The notes beneath the pieces were generated by a model. It was not told the DNA's origin, ran no database searches, and saw only the letters and a program-made list of their open reading frames with translations. A stretch of 64,000 nucleotides of DNA from Desmodesmus armatus (lineage: Eukaryota; Chlorophyta; Chlorophyceae; Sphaeropleales; Scenedesmaceae): the NCBI GenBank assembly GCA_007449985.2, contig VIIQ02000773.1:124001-188000 (forward strand), given 5' to 3'. A program made the position numbers and the translations under genes. Shown here piece by piece: positions 60,578 to 64,000 of the stretch; within the stretch, counting starts at the first letter, position 1; each line of letters begins with the position of its first letter.

Positions 60578-62331
60578 CTAGGCACATAATTTGCAGAAAA
60601 TCACTGCAGGATTCACCTCTGGGAACTCTGGTAGCCCTGGGTTGTCTTCCAGGCTGCAGATAGGTGTGTAATAATCCTCCAAAGCATCACGCATGCGCTG
60701 GAACTTTGAGGTGGTGCAGGAAAACGCTGCCACACGACCCTCGGCACCGTGGTAGATGTGGAAGTAGGGCAGCACCTGGGACGGTGACACATATACACAG
60801 CAGCATCAGCACAGCAGCCACAGTGTGAGAGCACGCCGCCTAACATCATCTCACTGCAAGTGAACCCAATGCGCTTTGTCAGGCAAGTGGAACCCAAAGC
60901 GCTTTGTCAGACAACCAGAGTGCAGCACTCTGGACCCAGATGGTGCCGGCAGACAGAAACCCCAGGCACTGTTTCGGCACTATGTGGACCAGATGATACA
61001 GGGCTCAAGGAGGAGGGAGGAGGGAAGGCTTATGCACGCTGTGGTGACATCACTCAACTGGCTTATGCATGCGGGTCTGCGAGCGTGTGCAGCGCGGCTG
61101 CGGGCACGCATGTATTTACAAGCATGCGGGTCTGCGAGCGTGTGCAGCGCAGCTGCGGGCCGCGCATGTGTTGCATACCTTGACACCCAGTGTTTTGCAC
61201 ATGGCCTTGTTGTTGTCAAAGTCCACTTTGAGGAAAACAACGTCAGGGAACTGCTCCATAAGCTTCAACAGCTGCAGCACAGCACACGCAGGAACCACCA
61301 GCACAGTACAGTGTGTGTAACCCTTGGCACTTTTGGTAGGTATAGACAAGCAGCAAGGCATGGGATGCAGATGGTGGGGCATGTGCGACTTGCGAACATG
61401 CGCATGTAGTGTTGTTCATGGGAGAGGGGGCGTTGTGCTGCACATGGATGTGCCTTAACCCTGTGACAGGCTGGAGACCAGAAAACCCCGAAAAGGTGAG
61501 GCTGCTGCTCACCTTGGGGTAAAGTGCTCGGCAGGCACCACACCACTGGCCATAGAAGTCCACGATAACCAGGTTGTCACCAGCATCAGCCTACATAACA
61601 GTCCACAGACAGGGCGCACCATTTCAAAACTACGTTCAAACTGCAGTCCAAACTGCAGTCATGATAGAGACAGCCCAATGCGGCCTAAGGCATTGCACTG
61701 ATCACTGCAGCGTGCACCTGCCATGCACCGCGTGCTCGAGCCTCTGCAGCTGCTGCCAGAAGCATACAGTGCTGTACGGTCATGTACACCAGCCCACAGG
61801 CAGGTGCTGTGAGCTCAGCACACCCACCAGCTGGTCAACTAGCTCCTGCACTGAGTTGATGTTGCGCATGTTGGGCGTCTCCTGCAGGACAACAACAGAT
61901 ACCAGCACAGGCTTAGCCATGTCCACTCCAGCTGCACGCTTGTGGATGTAAACAGGGGAAGTCTGCAGCAGCGGCCTACAGAGCAATGCAAGATGTCGAA
62001 GGGAATATGCAAGTACCTTCTGCCACCACTTTTCACCAGAACTGCCCCGCATGGCTGCTGCTGCCACAGGTTGTTGCCTGCAAAGAACAGTAGGCCAGTA
62101 GGTGTCAGTTGCTTGCCAGCACACGTGCATGCGTTGCATCTGCACCTACAGCCAGTGCTTTACGTACCTTTGTGGCTGCACAGCCTGTGAGGGAGCCAAC
62201 CATGGACCATGCTGCATGTGCTGAGCCTGCATGGGGCTGAAAGTTGGCCTTGCCAGAGGGGCACATGCGCTTGCTCTGCATGGCTTGCTCTGCACGGCCG
62301 CATTTAGGGACTTTGTTGAAGCAGACAACAT
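60578..62331 (-). CDS. atypical Cys/His-rich thioredoxin (ACHT-type), plastid-targeted
   Basis: Six exons (62331-62168, 62077-62017, 61881-61828, 61590-61513, 61271-61179, 60775-60578) join in phase to 215 codons. Residues 1 to about 55 are Ala/Ser/Arg/Gln-rich, starting [16 protein letters not shown], a typical chloroplast transit peptide. EKWWQK and [16 protein letters not shown] match the region before the thioredoxin fold in plant ACHT proteins. The active site is W109-C110-G111-A112-C113 in [17 protein letters not shown], the cis-Pro is P153 ([10 protein letters not shown]), and [15 protein letters not shown] completes the family signature. The role expected from the family is thiol-disulphide exchange in the chloroplast, linking peroxiredoxin oxidation to control of plastid enzymes. 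The stop at 60578 follows an acidic C-terminal extension; a possible donor near 60617 could give another end. MTHFR lies just upstream on the same strand. Confidence 0.9.
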
Positions 62332-63083
62332 GACGGGTCCCTGTATCTCTTGATCGCTTCACTGGCGTTGCTCGTTTGGTGGCTGGCGGGTGGCTTCGGA
62401 TGATGAGCCAGAGGCAGCAATGGAGAAAGGGTACAAACGATACAACACCGAAAGTGTCTGGGAGGGCCAGTAGTGACCTCCGGATCGACTGTCTGAGGGC
62501 CTGACTAAACGTTGACAAATGACAGATGAAGGGTTGAAGACAAGGCGAATTGCGTTTGTTTCGCAGTTGGGTACGATGATGCGAATTCCTCAGACCATGA
62601 CCAATGCGGCTCGTGGGTGGGTCCTTTTGGGCCGGAAGCACCCTTGGCAAAGGGTGAAGGGATGACCATGAGATCCGTCTGCTTCAAACCATTTCAGCCC
62701 CAACAATTGACAGGTTGACCATCTGGATTAAAGATAGCCTTTGCACTGCATCCCCACCAGAGACGCGCCAGGTGCCGCATCCCCAGGCCCTCTTGCTGGG
62801 GACCGTAGGACAGCTGAGCCAATTCAACAACTTGACACCACAAACTGCAGCACTAGCTCCTGCAGCTGCTTCACAGCAGCCAGAAAAGAACAAGGAAGAG
62901 AACTCATTCCTCACCTCCCAGCCTCCAGTCAGCCTCCAGTACACATCCAGAACACCACCCCATCCAACTGCCGATGATCCCCTGCACACTTTCCCAGCCC
63001 CAACACACCCCATCCCTCCTCAAACCACCGCTGACGCTCCAAGTATCAGCATCAGCCTCACCCCCCAAACAGCACCAGCTGCC
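62332..63083. other. intergenic between MTHFR and the thioredoxin gene
   Basis: About 750 bp separates the MTHFR stop from the thioredoxin ATG, with both genes on the minus strand. It must hold the MTHFR 3' UTR and the thioredoxin promoter. No further gene is seen. Confidence 0.5.
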
Positions 63084-63647
63084 TCACAAGCCAAACACGG
63101 CAAACAGGTCACCCTTGACGTGGTCGTTGTCCACAACAGACACCAGCCACCAGTTGTTGGCGATGCCCTCCAGCACCTTCCTACTGTCGCTGCCCTCCTC
63201 GTACAGGCTGCCCCATTCGCTGCTCCAGAGGTCAAAAGCCTCATCCTTCCACACCAGGAATGACACAGGGTCCACAACTGTCGGCTGCTCAATCTCATGG
63301 CCTGCGATATGAGACAAACAAGCAGCACCACACGTCATAGCGTCAGCATGTAGGGGCTGGAGAGACAAGACAGACGTACTCTCTGCAAAACCCCAGTGAA
63401 ACGAATGTGACACAGTTAGGACCACCGCCTGTCCACATCCCCCCCCCCCCCACCCCCTGCCTGCTCACCAGGGAAAACACCCCACGTGACTGCGTTGACT
63501 GTGTCCTGCCGCATGTTGCTCTTCACATCACCCTCCTTGTTGACGGCCATGTATGTGATGCTGGGGTGCTGCTCAAGCTTGGTCAGCAGCGCAGACAGCT
63601 TGTCAGCAGACACAAAGAACTCCACATACGCCTTCTGGTACACGTAC
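63084..63647 (-). CDS. MTHFR: methylenetetrahydrofolate reductase, C-terminal two exons (gene continues beyond window)
   Basis: Exon 63647-63469 and last exon 63301-63084 join in phase 1. They encode about 131 residues of the eukaryotic MTHFR C-terminal domain: [35 protein letters not shown], then [30 protein letters not shown], and an end GDLFAVFGL with TGA. This is the regulatory half of the enzyme that reduces 5,10-methylene- to 5-methyl-tetrahydrofolate for methionine synthesis. The catalytic TIM barrel and 5' exons lie beyond the right end of the window. The intervening intron contains a 12-C run near 63440. Assignment is firm; the length of the missing part is unknown. Confidence 0.92.
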
Positions 63648-64000
63648 CTGCACAAGTTGGAGTGAAGGACAGGAGGGCACAGGCTTAGCAGTCAGTCTTG
63701 CGGTTGCAGTCTGAAGGGCAACTTCAGCTGCGCAATCATGGGTGTATTGATAAAAAGGGGGTGAGGGTGGCGGTATGAGGGGCACAGGCCCAGGCTTGCC
63801 GCTGCAGGCTGGATGGCATGTCCAGCTGCAACATGGGGTGCTTCCAACACTACACCAATGAGGTTGCACCACAGCTGAGCTGGCACAGATGCCTGCTGCT
63901 GTGCCAGTGAAAAACAAAGCAGTTCTGTGCTAGGAGACGAGTATGTGCTGGCACCCTACCCTGCAAAGCCTGCAGAAACGACTAGCTAGTCACTACCTCA
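63648..64000. other. MTHFR intron, upstream exon not identified
   Basis: The acceptor at 63648-63649 needs a phase-2 donor upstream, which should lie at or beyond the window edge. I see no family motif in these 350 bp. Confidence 0.5.

Noticed and set aside
1..64000. CRISPR arrays, operons or bacterial origin
   Set aside because: Pervasive spliceosomal introns and eukaryotic gene families; no regularly spaced identical repeats.

Overview
This is nuclear DNA from a photosynthetic eukaryote, most likely a green alga (Chlorophyta, probably Chlorophyceae). The grounds are many short phase-consistent introns with GTGAGT-type donors and TGCAG acceptors, a plastid thioredoxin of the plant/algal ACHT type, a eukaryotic MTHFR, interstitial plant-type TTTAGGG motifs, and GC-rich, CAG/CTG-rich composition. 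Naming the lineage is inference. Exon coordinates are my own, from splice signals plus reading-frame phase across each junction.

Left part (1-16.4 kb). A minus-strand Gly/Phe-rich 3' exon (2997-3268) has a truncated tandem copy at 2714-2920. An ~82-bp-arm hairpin follows at 3605-3789. A minus-strand 2OG-Fe(II) oxygenase gene (3888-9675) has a complete His-x-Asp...His...Arg site. Two of its introns are tandem arrays copied from the neighbouring exon/intron boundary, and its sixth exon carries a net +1 indel. A plus-strand six-exon gene (11690-13489) encodes a small secreted Cys-rich protein I do not recognise.

Central part (16.4-54.4 kb). Three paralogous giant genes encode an extracellular parallel beta-helix, a Cys-rich knot and a multi-pass membrane domain. 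Gene A (minus, 16455-25735) and gene C (plus, 44915-54366) form an inverted pair: near identical at their ends, strongly diverged in the middle, and sharing a cytosolic EF-hand-like tail. Gene B (minus, 33873-44326) lies between them, is older, has about one helix coil per exon, and is head-to-head with C across about 0.6 kb. Several reading-frame lesions are visible: two 1-bp losses in C and an 8-bp tandem duplication in B. Gene A lacks a recognisable signal-peptide exon because a 4.8-kb DNA transposon (25778-30618) sits just upstream of its second exon. That transposon has TA target duplications and identical 660-bp direct terminal repeats. It encodes a Tc1/mariner-like DDE transposase whose intron is almost filled by an antisense ORF resembling a zinc-binding PD-(D/E)XK nuclease.

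Right part (54.4-64 kb). About 6 kb has no confident gene but holds several palindromes. It is followed by a minus-strand six-exon ACHT-type thioredoxin (60578-62331) and the 3' two exons of methylenetetrahydrofolate reductase (63084-63647, continuing past the window end).

The left and right parts are ordinary metabolism or redox genes. The centre is a fast-evolving surface-protein cluster shaped by inverted duplication, probable gene conversion, intron turnover and transposon insertion.
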